Shown one piece after another: positions 1 to 7,539 of a stretch of DNA of 35,394 nucleotides. The notes beneath the pieces were generated by a model. The model did no database searches and was not told the origin of the DNA. It worked only from the letters and a program-made list of their open reading frames with translations. The translations under genes and the position numbers were made by a program. The stretch comes from an uncultured Clostridium sp. GTDB lineage: Bacteria; Bacillota; Clostridia; TANB77; CAG-465. The stretch is from NCBI GenBank assembly GCA_947361355.1, contig CANAIR010000020.1, positions 1 to 35,394 of the forward strand. Direction: 5' to 3'. The first letter of the stretch is position 1. Every line of letters begins with the position of its first letter.

Positions 1-1
1 A

Positions 2-472
2 GGATTTGTTGGTGGAGCGATATCTAGTTTAGGTACTAAAATATCTGATGCAGTAAAAAGTTTTGGTAGTAAATCAAGTAATAGTAGAATAAAAAGAGTA
101 CCGATAAATGATCTTAATTATGAGGATGTATCATTAGATGATGAAGGATTTCTGGCTTGGCTTAATGAAGGTGAAGAAGATACAGTTGTATACCATGCAA
201 GGAATAAATTTCTAAAAAAAGTATATACAGGAATAACTAAACAACCTTTAAAAAATAGATATAAGCAACATATACGAAACGGAAAAAATTTTAAAAATTT
301 AGAGCAAGTAAGTAATAAAATGCAAAGGAATAAAGCTAGAGCATTAGAAGAAATGTTTATAAATAATGGACCATATAATGAAGAAAATAAAATACATAGT
401 ATAAGTCCTGATTTTGAATATTATAAACATGTATTAAAATGGGCAGAGTTAATGAAAAATGAGTTGTTGTAA
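2..472 (+). CDS. C-terminal end of a polymorphic toxin with a GIY-YIG-like nuclease domain (5' truncated by window)
   Basis: An open frame runs from the window edge to TAA (156 residues seen). The first ~35 residues are Gly/Ser-rich (AISSLGTKISDAVKSFGSK), like the pre-toxin linker of secreted polymorphic toxins. A compact domain follows with VVYHAR, KVYTGITK, KNRYKQH and RALEEMF, which matches the order of GIY-YIG nuclease elements: the Y..G strand, the Arg/His helix and the late catalytic Glu. Inference: the toxic tip of a larger secreted protein whose N-terminal delivery region lies upstream. The gene just downstream carries a homologous copy of this domain, and several immunity-like genes follow. 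The domain call is by motif only; the toxin context is supported by the neighbours. Confidence 0.6.
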   Translation, partial: GFVGGAISSLGTKISDAVKSFGSKSSNSRIKRVPINDLNYEDVSLDDEGFLAWLNEGEEDTVVYHARNKFLKKVYTGITKQPLKNRYKQHIRNGKNFKNLEQVSNKMQRNKARALEEMFINNGPYNEENKIHSISPDFEYYKHVLKWAELMKNELL

Positions 473-497
473 AGTAGAAAGGAATGAGTAAAACAAT

Positions 498-1445
498 ATG
501 TGTGGTTTATTATATACTAGTAAGAAATCAAAAGGAGAAAATAATTTAATTAATGAAAAAAATGGCGTAATTGTATATCATGCTATTGATAAAAATGGTA
601 AAAAAGTATATACAGGGATAACCAAACAAGTTTTAGGTAAAAAATCTAATCAATGTGTACGTAATGGTAGAAGATTTCAAAGATTAGAGTCTGTAAGTAA
701 AAAAATGCTTAGAAACAAAGCTAGATCATTAGAAGAAATGTTTATAAATAATAGTACATATAATAATAAAAATATAGTACATAGTATTAATCCTAATTTT
801 AAATATTATAGACACGCACTAAAATGGGCAGAGTCTATAAATGAAATAGATGAAATAACAAATGATGAAAATCTTTTGGCAATTGAATATAAGCAAAGAT
901 ACAATTCGTTAAGTTGGAGTATAAAAAGAAAATTAAAAAAATCAGAGGAAAGTGAATATCAATTAAAATTTATAAAAAGTGATGAGAAAGAAGTAAAAGA
1001 GGGAGACGTATTTGTACTAATGCCAGAAGAAGGAATATATTTTTATGGAAAAGTGTTAGAGGCAAATATAAGAAACGAAAATAATTATTTTATAAAAGAT
1101 CAATATTTAGTTACTATATTTAAATGTAAAACAAAAAATATAAGTATAGAAGATTTTAAACCAGATTATAATGATTTATTAATTCAACCAGCTGTTGTAT
1201 CTAAAGGGTACTGGACACAGGGGATATTTTATAACGTAGGTAATATACCTCTTACAGAAGAAGAAAAAAATCTTGATTATGGTTTGTATAATTCAATAGA
1301 TGGAAAATTTTATAAAGCTAATGGAACTTTAATAGAAAGAAAACCTAAAATATATGGTGGTTATGGTATAACAACTGGGATAGGAATAGCAATAGAAGTA
1401 GAAGAAGAATTAATAATAGATCCAAGTTTATTAGAATTTAAGTAA
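498..1445 (+). CDS. Degenerate GIY-YIG-like toxin tip fused to an Imm26-like immunity domain
   Basis: 315 aa. Residues ~20-115 are clearly homologous to the toxin tip ending at 472, sharing VYTGITKQ, RNKAR.LEEMFINN and the HSI.P.F.YY..LKWAE tail. The segment that carries Arg and His in the upstream copy (KNRYKQH) reads KKSNQC here, so the likely catalytic Arg/His are gone. Residues ~160-315 (EGDVFVLMPEEGIYFYGKV, then LLIQPAVVSKGYWTQGIFYNVG) resemble Imm26-type immunity proteins. Inference: a displaced toxin tip recombined in front of, or fused to, its immunity gene, leaving an inactive tip. It starts 25 bp after the toxin stop with GAAAGGAATGAG upstream. An internal start giving immunity protein alone is also possible. 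Confidence 0.6.
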   Translation: MCGLLYTSKKSKGENNLINEKNGVIVYHAIDKNGKKVYTGITKQVLGKKSNQCVRNGRRFQRLESVSKKMLRNKARSLEEMFINNSTYNNKNIVHSINPNFKYYRHALKWAESINEIDEITNDENLLAIEYKQRYNSLSWSIKRKLKKSEESEYQLKFIKSDEKEVKEGDVFVLMPEEGIYFYGKVLEANIRNENNYFIKDQYLVTIFKCKTKNISIEDFKPDYNDLLIQPAVVSKGYWTQGIFYNVGNIPLTEEEKNLDYGLYNSIDGKFYKANGTLIERKPKIYGGYGITTGIGIAIEVEEELIIDPSLLEFK

Positions 1446-1461
1446 AATATAAATAACAAAG

Positions 1462-1500
1462 AAGCAAAGACTTAATATTATAATGAAAGAGTCTTTGCTT
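1462..1500. repeat. Hairpin repeat 1 of the immunity array (AAGCAAAGACT stem)
   Basis: Perfect 11-bp inverted repeat (AAGCAAAGACT / AGTCTTTGCTT) with a 17-nt AT loop, just after the fusion gene. Related stems recur at 1916 and 2088 with a lone half at 3021. It could end transcription, but its recurrence between cassettes also suggests a duplicated intergenic module. Confidence 0.7.
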
Positions 1501-1543
1501 TGATGTTTAATAAAAATATTTGGTAAGAAAAGGAGAAAAAAAT

Positions 1544-1906
1544 ATGGGAGCATGGGGATATAAATTATATGAAAATGATGCTGCATTAGATATTGAAGCA
1601 GTGTTTGAAGAAGAATATGAAGAAGGAAAGAATATAAAAGAAATAGAGAAAAAGGTTAAAGAAGAGTTTACTAGTATGTTAGATGAAGAAGATGATGAAG
1701 CAACAAATTTTTGGAGTATTTTGGCAGACTTAGAATGTAAATATGGAGTATTAACAGAAGAAACAAAGAAAAAAGCATTAGAACTTATAAAAAGTGGTAG
1801 AGAAGTAGAATTTTGGAAAGAAGCGTCAAGTGAAAAATTAGCCAAAAAAAGAGAAGAAGTGCTAAAAGAATTAGTAAAAAAAATAGAAGAAACAGAAATA
1901 AAATAA
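1544..1906 (+). CDS. DUF4259-like small protein, probable immunity protein
   Basis: 120 aa from the ATG preceded by AAAAGGAG; an in-frame upstream ATG at 1520 lacks a comparable site. The N-terminus MGAWGYKLYENDAALD is the characteristic start of DUF4259-type proteins (MGaWg...fxND.A.D). The rest is highly acidic and helical, with many Glu/Lys. DUF4259 members are often found near polymorphic-toxin genes, and this one sits between toxin-derived genes, so an immunity role is inferred. It is bracketed by hairpin repeats 1 and 2. No enzymatic motif is visible. Confidence 0.55.
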   Translation: MGAWGYKLYENDAALDIEAVFEEEYEEGKNIKEIEKKVKEEFTSMLDEEDDEATNFWSILADLECKYGVLTEETKKKALELIKSGREVEFWKEASSEKLAKKREEVLKELVKKIEETEIK

Positions 1907-1915
1907 AAATAAAAT

Positions 1916-1955
1916 AAGCAAAGACATATTATATAATTATAATTAATCTTTGCTT
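1916..1955. repeat. Hairpin repeat 2 of the immunity array (AAGCAAAGA stem)
   Basis: Perfect 9-bp inverted repeat AAGCAAAGA / TCTTTGCTT with an AT-rich loop, followed by TTTTAAAA. Its stem matches repeat 1. It can act as a terminator for the upstream gene. Confidence 0.7.
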
Positions 1956-2021
1956 TTAAAATATAGAAATATAACACAATAAGAGTTAAATATATAACTA
2001 AAAGAATTTGTATAAAATATG

Positions 2022-2050
2022 TTGACAATAAAAAAGTTTAATGATATTAT
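2022..2050 (+). promoter_or_regulatory. Sigma-A type promoter for the 2171-2949 gene pair
   Basis: TTGACA at 2022-2027, a 17-bp spacer, then TATTAT at 2045-2050. It lies ~120 bp upstream of the degenerate GH-E gene, with hairpin repeat 3 inside the predicted leader. Confidence 0.6.
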
Positions 2051-2087
2051 TAAAGTGTATTTAATATATACAAGATAATTGAACTTG

Positions 2088-2125
2088 ATCAAAGACTTAA
2101 TATGTATAATTAAATGGTCTTTGAT
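2088..2125. repeat. Hairpin repeat 3 of the immunity array (ATCAAAGAC stem)
   Basis: Perfect 9-bp inverted repeat ATCAAAGAC / GTCTTTGAT. The sequence after it (TTTAATAAAAAATATTT..., then an AAGGGG site) closely parallels the stretch after repeat 1, so intergenic DNA was duplicated along with the hairpin. Confidence 0.65.
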
Positions 2126-2170
2126 TTTTGTTTAATAAAAAATATTTAATAAGTAAAGGGGAAAATATAA

Positions 2171-2401
2171 ATGGAATTAGATAATGATGTATCGAATATA
2201 GAAGATTCAGAAGATGAACAAATAATTGATGGACAATGGAAAATGGCATATTTACCAGGAGAAAATTATAAAAGAGTGCACAAATTATATGTAGATGATT
2301 TAATTTCTGAAAAACGATTTTTAAAGTGGTATAGAGATCCAAGAAATTATAGACCAGAATTAATAAGAAAGAGTAATAATAAAACAAAAGACAAGGCATG
2401 A
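2171..2401 (+). CDS. Orphan, degenerate GH-E type (HNH/Endo VII) toxin tip
   Basis: 76 aa. The core WKMAYLPGENYKRVH, then ISEKRFLKWYRDPRNYRPEL, follows the layout of the GH-E nuclease tip of polymorphic toxins (W.MGHxPG, a short helix, then NYRPE). The Gly-His pair is replaced by Ala-Tyr and the usual Asn/Ser-His end (SNxSH-like) is replaced by NNKTKDKA, while the Glu of YRPE survives. Inference: a displaced, catalytically dead toxin tip. It has its own AAAGGGG ribosome binding site and promoter, so it may still be translated. Its TGA overlaps the AGGAGG region of the next gene (ATGAGGAGG), suggesting translational coupling with the ankyrin protein. Confidence 0.55.
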   Translation: MELDNDVSNIEDSEDEQIIDGQWKMAYLPGENYKRVHKLYVDDLISEKRFLKWYRDPRNYRPELIRKSNNKTKDKA

Positions 2402-2415
2402 GGAGGAAAAAATAT

Positions 2416-2949
2416 ATGAGTATGGTTAATATAGAAAAAGCTGATATTTTTGTTGTAGCAGAATTTGGAAACATGAGGCTGTTTAAAAAAAAAATAAAAT
2501 TAATGGATAAAAAAATAGATGATATTAAAGATTTAAAAGACGCAGATGGAGTAAGTTTGTTGCAAAGGAGTATAATAGGAAGAAATTTTGATATTTCTAA
2601 ATTGTTGTTAGATAATGGAGCAAAGGTTAATAATATTTCAAACGAAGGGTATAATGAATTACATTATTTGGGAATGAGATTATTTTCAAAAAGCGCTGTA
2701 AAAATTGCTAAAATTATTATACAAAATGGTGGAGATTTAAATCTAAAAGACAAATTATATAAAAATACATCGTTCTATTATATAATTATGGAATTAACAA
2801 CAGATAAAAATCAAAAAAAATATTTTTATGATTTTTATAAATTTTGTTTGAAATATAAACCTAATCTTGATATAAAGAATGTTAGTGGTGTAACATGTAG
2901 AGATTTAATAAATGACTCTAGATTAATAAGCTTAATAGAATTAATATAA
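2416..2949 (+). CDS. Ankyrin-repeat protein, probable immunity protein
   Basis: 177 aa from the ATG 8 bp after AGGAGG; an in-frame ATG at 2398 overlaps the previous stop but has no better site. Ankyrin-type units are visible: DADGVSLLQRSIIGRNFDISKLLLDNGAKVNNIS, then NEGYNELHYL with KIAKIIIQNGGDLNLKD, then KYKPNLDIKNVSGVTCRDLI. No signal peptide or membrane segment is seen. Ankyrin proteins are common immunity partners of nuclease toxins; its position directly behind a GH-E tip fits that role, but the pairing is an inference. Confidence 0.65.
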   Translation: MSMVNIEKADIFVVAEFGNMRLFKKKIKLMDKKIDDIKDLKDADGVSLLQRSIIGRNFDISKLLLDNGAKVNNISNEGYNELHYLGMRLFSKSAVKIAKIIIQNGGDLNLKDKLYKNTSFYYIIMELTTDKNQKKYFYDFYKFCLKYKPNLDIKNVSGVTCRDLINDSRLISLIELI

Positions 2950-3022
2950 ATTTTTAAATTTAATTATTGATGGAAGTATACAAAAAATAAATTACGTATT
3001 AAAAAATTATTAATATAAAAAA

Positions 3023-3148
3023 GCAAAGACATATAAAAATTTAAAACCATTGAATTTTAGTGTAAATAGAAGTATAGTAAAACAGATATATAATAAAATA
3101 AAAAATTATCCTATTGGAACTAAATTTGGAAAATTTACAATAAAATAG
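3023..3148 (+). pseudogene. Possible orphan toxin-tip remnant without a proper start
   Basis: An open stretch of 41 codons ends in TAG and reads as plausible protein near its end (SIVKQIYNKIKNYPIGTKFG, then KFTIK). It has no ATG and begins inside the lone half of the GCAAAGAC repeat. It resembles the displaced-tip pattern of the neighbours. It may equally be chance: the stretch is short and AT-rich. Confidence 0.3.
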
Positions 3149-3156
3149 GGGGAGAT

Positions 3157-3747
3157 ATGATGTATGAAAACTTTAGTAATTTTTATAAAATAGAAGATAT
3201 AAATAAAATTAAATTAAAATATAATAAAGAACTAAATAGGCGTTTTGAAAAAATTTATGGTTTTAGGGAATTAATGTGTAGATTTCAAGGATTATCTTTT
3301 GGAAGAGGTGAATACAGATTAAATAAAATTGATGAAATTAGTAAATGGAATGAAATTATTTGTATTGCATTTCCACATTTGAAAGGAAAAATAGAATGTT
3401 TTGCAACTGATTGGTTAGGAAGGCAATTTGCAGTATATAGAGAGGAAGAAGAAAAACATAAGATATTAAATTTTGAACCAGGAACAGGAAATATATTGAG
3501 TATTGATACAAATTTTTATGATTTTAATAATAATATACTAATAAATAATTATGATGAATGTATAGAAATTAGTTATTATAACAGATGGCTAGAAAAAAAT
3601 AAAAGATTAACTATACCAGTAGAAAAATGTGTTGGTTATAAAATTCCATTATTTCTAGGTGGTAAAGATAAAATTAGTAATTTAGAATTAACAGATTTAG
3701 AAGTATATTGGTATATAACAGCACAATTAATTTTTAAAATACTATAA
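3157..3747 (+). CDS. Tdi1 C-terminal/DUF1851-like immunity protein
   Basis: 196 aa with a GGGGGAG site upstream (start at 3157 or the adjacent ATG at 3160). The C-terminal part, PLFLGGKDKISNLELTDLEV then YWYITAQL, is the hallmark of the Tdi1 C-terminal domain (older name DUF1851); the N-terminal part would correspond to a GAD-like region. Family members act as immunity proteins for secreted nuclease or deaminase toxins. The protein ends sooner than usual after the YW.I..QL motif, so the tail may be trimmed. It is the last intact gene of the toxin/immunity cluster. No promoter is evident; it could be read from the promoter at 2022. Confidence 0.65.
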   Translation: MMYENFSNFYKIEDINKIKLKYNKELNRRFEKIYGFRELMCRFQGLSFGRGEYRLNKIDEISKWNEIICIAFPHLKGKIECFATDWLGRQFAVYREEEEKHKILNFEPGTGNILSIDTNFYDFNNNILINNYDECIEISYYNRWLEKNKRLTIPVEKCVGYKIPLFLGGKDKISNLELTDLEVYWYITAQLIFKIL

Positions 3748-3789
3748 TATATATGTAAATGGGAAAGAGGAGATGTATTCGCATATAAA

Positions 3790-3910
3790 ATGGAACTAAA
3801 ATATTTTGATATTGCAAATACTAAGTTATGAAGACTTGTCAGATTTAGTTATGTATATTAAATTTGATAGATCCTATTATCTTGATTATTTAAAAAGAAA
3901 AAAGAAATAA
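3790..3910 (+). pseudogene. Short frameshifted ORF remnant
   Basis: ATG at 3790 opens 13 codons (MELKYFDIANTKL) before TGA. An overlapping frame then continues as YEDLSDLVMYIKFDRSYYLD and a Lys-rich end to TAA at 3910. Read through one frameshift the two give a coherent acidic/hydrophobic ~40-residue protein. An AGAGGAG site precedes an earlier ATG at 3773 that stops after 8 codons. It is probably a decayed immunity gene; the family is not recognisable. Confidence 0.3.
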
Positions 3911-3990
3911 TGGATACAAGTTTTTAGTATTTAAGTAAACATTTAATATAAAAAATAACACAATAAGTATATAAAAGTTTGTATATATAT

Positions 3991-4036
3991 TTCTATTCCG
4001 AAAAAATGAAAAAAACTTGATTTTTCGGAATAGAAA
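3991..4036 (+). repeat. Left flanking hairpin of the ATPase cassette
   Basis: Perfect 15-bp stem (TTCTATTCCGAAAAA / TTTTTCGGAATAGAA) with a 15-nt loop. A nearly identical copy in the same orientation lies at 5259-5300, directly after the ATPase stop. The copies share the loop text ATGAAAAAAACTTGA; the right copy has one extra A. Confidence 0.85.
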
Positions 4037-4060
4037 TATTATAATTAAATAGGTGATAAA

Positions 4061-5257
4061 ATGAAATTAATAAAAAGAGAAAAATATTTAAATAAATTGA
4101 TTAATGTTTTAGGAACACCGGATATAAAAGTAATAACAGGAATAAGGCGTTGTGGGAAATCCAAATTATTAGAAGAATTTAAAAATTATATAACTAATAA
4201 TATTAATAACAATAATATAATTCACATTAATTATAATTTACCAAAATTTGAAAATTTAAAAAATTATGAAAATTTAGTAAGTTATATTGAAGATAGTTAC
4301 AAAGAGGGTATGGATAATTTTATATTAATAGATGAAGTTCAGATGTGTGAAGACTTTGAAAAAGCTATAAATGGATTTCATGCAGAAGAAAAATATGATA
4401 TATATATAACAGGCTCTAATGCTTTTTTAATGAGTAGTGATTTAGCAACATTATTTACAGGTAGAACTTTTAAAATAGAAGTATACCCTTTTTCTTTTAA
4501 AGAATTTTTAGAATATTATAATTATTCTGATATACAAGATGCTTTTTCAAAGTATGTATATGAAGGTGGCATGTCTGGTTCATATTTGTATAAAACTCAA
4601 GAAGAAAAATATCAGTATATAAAAGATGTTTTCAATACTTTGATAGTAAGAGACATAAAACAAAAGTATAAAATAAGGAACACTGACATAATTAAAAATT
4701 TAACTGATTTTTTAATGGATAATATTTCAAATTTAACTTCCGTTAATAATATAACTAATGTTTTAAATTTCAATAAAGTAAGTATAACAGACAAGACAAT
4801 TAATAATTATATTGAATATTTATGTAACGCTTTTGCTTTTTATAAGGTAAAAAGGTATGATGTTAAAGGTAAGAAATTTTTAAGTACACAGTATAAGTAT
4901 TATTTAGCGGATCATTCTTTTAGATATGCTTCGCTTGGAATTAACAATTTAGATTATGGTAGAATTTATGAAAATCTTGTTGCAATAGAATTATTAAGAA
5001 GAGGATATGATATATATATAGGAACGTTATATAAAAAGGAAATAGATTTTGTAGCACAAAAACAAGGTGAAAAAATTTATATTCAAGTATCTGATGATAT
5101 TAGTAATGAAAAAACATTTAAAAGAGAAGTTGAATCATTATTAAAAATACAAGATGCGTATCCTAAAATTGTTATAGCTAGAACCAAACATGATACTTAT
5201 CAATTTGAGGGAATTGATATTATAGATATTGCAACTTGGTTAAGTGAAGAAAAATGA
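4061..5257 (+). CDS. AAA_14/DUF4143 family ATPase
   Basis: 398 aa. N-terminal P-loop ATPase with Walker A GIRRCGKS (27-34), Walker B FILIDEVQ (87-94) and a sensor-like YITGSNAFLMSS; a winged-helix-like middle; then a C-terminal DUF4143 region with YENLVAIELLRRGYDIYIG and KKEIDFVAQ...IYIQVSDD, a PD-(D/E)XK-like core of the type seen in this family. This is the standard architecture and length of these multicopy, functionally obscure bacterial and archaeal ATPases. Residues for ATP binding look intact. It starts with AGGTGAT 7 bp upstream and stops one base before the right flanking hairpin, so the gene fills the interval between the two repeats. The function is unknown; a mobile or selfish cassette is suggested by the flanks. 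Confidence 0.85.
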   Translation: MKLIKREKYLNKLINVLGTPDIKVITGIRRCGKSKLLEEFKNYITNNINNNNIIHINYNLPKFENLKNYENLVSYIEDSYKEGMDNFILIDEVQMCEDFEKAINGFHAEEKYDIYITGSNAFLMSSDLATLFTGRTFKIEVYPFSFKEFLEYYNYSDIQDAFSKYVYEGGMSGSYLYKTQEEKYQYIKDVFNTLIVRDIKQKYKIRNTDIIKNLTDFLMDNISNLTSVNNITNVLNFNKVSITDKTINNYIEYLCNAFAFYKVKRYDVKGKKFLSTQYKYYLADHSFRYASLGINNLDYGRIYENLVAIELLRRGYDIYIGTLYKKEIDFVAQKQGEKIYIQVSDDISNEKTFKREVESLLKIQDAYPKIVIARTKHDTYQFEGIDIIDIATWLSEEK

Positions 5258-5258
5258 T

Positions 5259-5300
5259 ATTCCGAAAAAAATGAAAAAAACTTGATTTTTCGGAATAGAA
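5259..5300 (+). repeat. Right flanking hairpin of the ATPase cassette
   Basis: Direct repeat of the hairpin at 3991-4036, with stem ATTCCGAAAAA / TTTTTCGGAAT and the same loop. It could double as the gene's terminator, but the upstream copy before the start codon is not explained that way. Confidence 0.8.
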
Positions 5301-5347
5301 AATTATATTTAAATTTTTGATAAAAAATAAAATAATTAATAATATGT

Positions 5348-5378
5348 AAAAAAGTAGTTAAAGGTAGCTACTTTTTTT
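5348..5378 (+). terminator. Rho-independent terminator upstream of typA
   Basis: Stem AAAAAGTAG / CTACTTTTT with a ~10-nt loop followed by T residues. It lies upstream of both typA promoters and isolates typA from the ATPase cassette. Confidence 0.7.
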
Positions 5379-5387
5379 ATACAAATT

Positions 5388-5416
5388 TTGACATAAATAC
5401 TTTTTTTACATAAAAT
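5388..5416 (+). promoter_or_regulatory. typA upstream promoter P1
   Basis: TTGACA (5388-5393), 17-bp spacer, TAAAAT (5411-5416). It is directly adjacent to P2. Confidence 0.55.
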
Positions 5417-5419
5417 TTA

Positions 5420-5448
5420 TTGACTTTAACTCTTATATGCGTTATAAT
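5420..5448 (+). promoter_or_regulatory. typA proximal promoter P2
   Basis: TTGACT (5420-5425), 17-bp spacer, TATAAT (5443-5448), giving a leader of ~80 nt before typA. Confidence 0.75.
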
Positions 5449-5536
5449 ATACAAGTCAAATATTATGCTTAATTTAAATTACATAATATATAATGATGTT
5501 CGGAATAAGAATTGTTTTTTTGAAAGGATGAGATAA

Positions 5537-7345
5537 ATGAAAAATTTAAGAAATGTTGCTATAATAGCTCACGTTGATCATGGTAAAACAACATTAGTAG
5601 ATGCGCTTTTAAAACAAAGTGGTACATTTAGAGAAAATGAGCAAGTAGCAGAAAGAGTTATGGATTCAAATGATATTGAAAAAGAAAGAGGTATTACAAT
5701 ATTATCAAAAAATACAGCAATACAATATAAAGATATAAAAATAAACATAGTTGATACACCTGGACATGCTGATTTTGGTGGAGAAGTAGAACGTGTACTA
5801 AAAATGGTAGATGGAGTTATACTTGTTGTAGATGCTTTTGATGGTCCAATGCCACAAACTAGATTTGTATTGAGTAAAGCTTTAGCACTTGATTTAGTAC
5901 CAATTGTAGTTATAAATAAAATAGATAGACCAGGTGCAAGACCAGAAGAAGTAGTTGATGAAGTATTAGAGTTGTTTATGGATTTAGATGCTTCAGATGA
6001 ACAATTAGATTTTAAAGTGGTTTATGCTTCAGGTAAAAATGGATTTGCTAAAAATTCATTAGAAGAAGAAAGTACTGATATGAGACCTCTATTTGAGACA
6101 ATTGTAAATACTATACCAGAACCTTCTGGAAGTAAAGATGAAGATTTGCAATTACTTGTTACAAATATTGACTCTGATGAGTATACTGGAAGAGTTGGTA
6201 TTGGTAGAATTGAAAGAGGTACTATAAAAAATGGTCAACAAGTTGCACTTTGCAAAAAGGATGGTTCTATTAAGAATTTAAAAATAGGTAAACTATTTAC
6301 TTATTCAGGTTTAAATAGAGTAGAAGCAGAAGAAGCATATTGCGGAGACATAGTTGCAGTAAATGGTGTTGAAGGTATAGAAATAGGTGAAACAATTGCT
6401 AGTGTTGAAAATCCAGAAGCAGTTGATTTTGTAGATATTGATGAACCAACAGTTTCTATGACATTTAGTGTAAATAATGGTCCATTTGCTGGAAAAGAAG
6501 GAAAGTATATAACATCTAGACATATAAGAGATAGACTATATAAAGAACTTGAAACTAACGTTTCACTTAGAGTAGAAGATACTGAAACTGCAGATTCATT
6601 TAAAGTGTCAGGAAGAGGCGAACTTCATCTTTCTATTCTTATAGAAAATATGAGAAGAGAAGGTTATGAATTAATGGTTTCAAGACCAACAGTTATATAT
6701 AAAACAATTGATGGTGTAAAATGTGAGCCTATCGAAAATTTAACTATTGATGTTCCAGATGAATTTGTAGGAGCAGTTATAGAAAAAATTGGACAAAGAA
6801 AAGGTGAAATGACAAATATGTCAGCTTCAAGTTCACAAGCAGGTTTTTCAAGACTTGAGTTTAAAATACCAGCTAGAGGATTAATTGGTTATAGAGGAGA
6901 ATTTATGACTGATACTAAAGGTAATGGAATAATGAACCATACTTTTGCAGGTTATGAGCCAGATAAAGGTGATGTAATGACAAGAAGTAGAGGAACAGTT
7001 ATTGCATTTGAAAATGGAAAAGCAACTGGTTATGGACTTTTCCAAGCTCAAGAAAGATCAACATTATTTATAACTCCTGGAACAGAAGTATATAAAGGAA
7101 TGATAGTTGGAGAAAATTCTAGAAGTGATGATTTAACAGTAAATGTATGTAAAGAAAAGCATTTAACAAATACAAGGGCTTCTGGTAGTGATGACGCATT
7201 AAAATTAATACCACCTAAAAAGATGTCATTAGAACAAGCAATTGAATTTATTTCTGATGATGAATTAGTAGAAATTACACCAGAAAATATTAGACTTAGA
7301 AAGAAAATATTAGATCCAACTCAAAGATTTAGAGCTGGTAAGTAA
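5537..7345 (+). CDS. typA: Ribosome-associated translational GTPase TypA/BipA
   Basis: 602 aa, normal length for TypA. It has the translation-factor GTPase motifs G1 AHVDHGKTTL (11-20), G3 DTPGHADFGGEVERV (73-87), G4 NKID (127-130) and G5 ASGKNG (163-168), followed by beta-barrel, two EF-G-like alpha/beta domains (for example FKVSGRGELHLSILIENMRR and GLIGYRGEFMTDTKGNG) and the TypA-specific C-terminal domain ending in TQRFRAGK. TypA binds the ribosome and assists 50S assembly and translation under stress or cold. AAAGGATGAG precedes the ATG. It is monocistronic: own tandem promoters upstream and a strong terminator at 7368. All key residues are present. Confidence 0.97.
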   Translation: MKNLRNVAIIAHVDHGKTTLVDALLKQSGTFRENEQVAERVMDSNDIEKERGITILSKNTAIQYKDIKINIVDTPGHADFGGEVERVLKMVDGVILVVDAFDGPMPQTRFVLSKALALDLVPIVVINKIDRPGARPEEVVDEVLELFMDLDASDEQLDFKVVYASGKNGFAKNSLEEESTDMRPLFETIVNTIPEPSGSKDEDLQLLVTNIDSDEYTGRVGIGRIERGTIKNGQQVALCKKDGSIKNLKIGKLFTYSGLNRVEAEEAYCGDIVAVNGVEGIEIGETIASVENPEAVDFVDIDEPTVSMTFSVNNGPFAGKEGKYITSRHIRDRLYKELETNVSLRVEDTETADSFKVSGRGELHLSILIENMRREGYELMVSRPTVIYKTIDGVKCEPIENLTIDVPDEFVGAVIEKIGQRKGEMTNMSASSSQAGFSRLEFKIPARGLIGYRGEFMTDTKGNGIMNHTFAGYEPDKGDVMTRSRGTVIAFENGKATGYGLFQAQERSTLFITPGTEVYKGMIVGENSRSDDLTVNVCKEKHLTNTRASGSDDALKLIPPKKMSLEQAIEFISDDELVEITPENIRLRKKILDPTQRFRAGK

Positions 7346-7367
7346 TATTATAAAAAAATATACAGTT

Positions 7368-7405
7368 AAATAGAAGTAAAAACAATCTTTACTTCTATTT
7401 TTTTA
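7368..7405 (+). terminator. typA terminator
   Basis: 13-bp stem AAATAGAAGTAAA / TTTACTTCTATTT with a 7-nt loop and a T7 tail, just after typA. Confidence 0.9.
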
Positions 7406-7460
7406 TAGTTTATAATATCATAATAAAGAAATATTTATTTTAAAAAAAACGTATATCAAA

Positions 7461-7489
7461 TTGACATAATATCAACATTGTGTTATAAT
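7461..7489 (+). promoter_or_regulatory. Promoter for the 66-aa Cys-rich gene
   Basis: Consensus TTGACA, 17-bp spacer, TATAAT, about 50 bp upstream of the AAGGAGGT site of the gene at 7540. Confidence 0.85.
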
Positions 7490-7539
7490 GTATACTACGT
7501 GATACAATAATCTATATACTAATGTATAAGGAGGTAAAT

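Noticed and set aside
1507-2028. 173-codon minus-strand open frame, Ser/Phe-rich
   Set aside because: It is the complement of the acidic DUF4259-like gene and its hairpin spacers; Ser/Phe runs come from reading GAA-rich codons backwards.
1462-2125. CRISPR-like spaced repeats
   Set aside because: Repeat spacing is hundreds of bases and irregular, repeats are only 9-11 bp stems, and genes lie between them; no cas genes.
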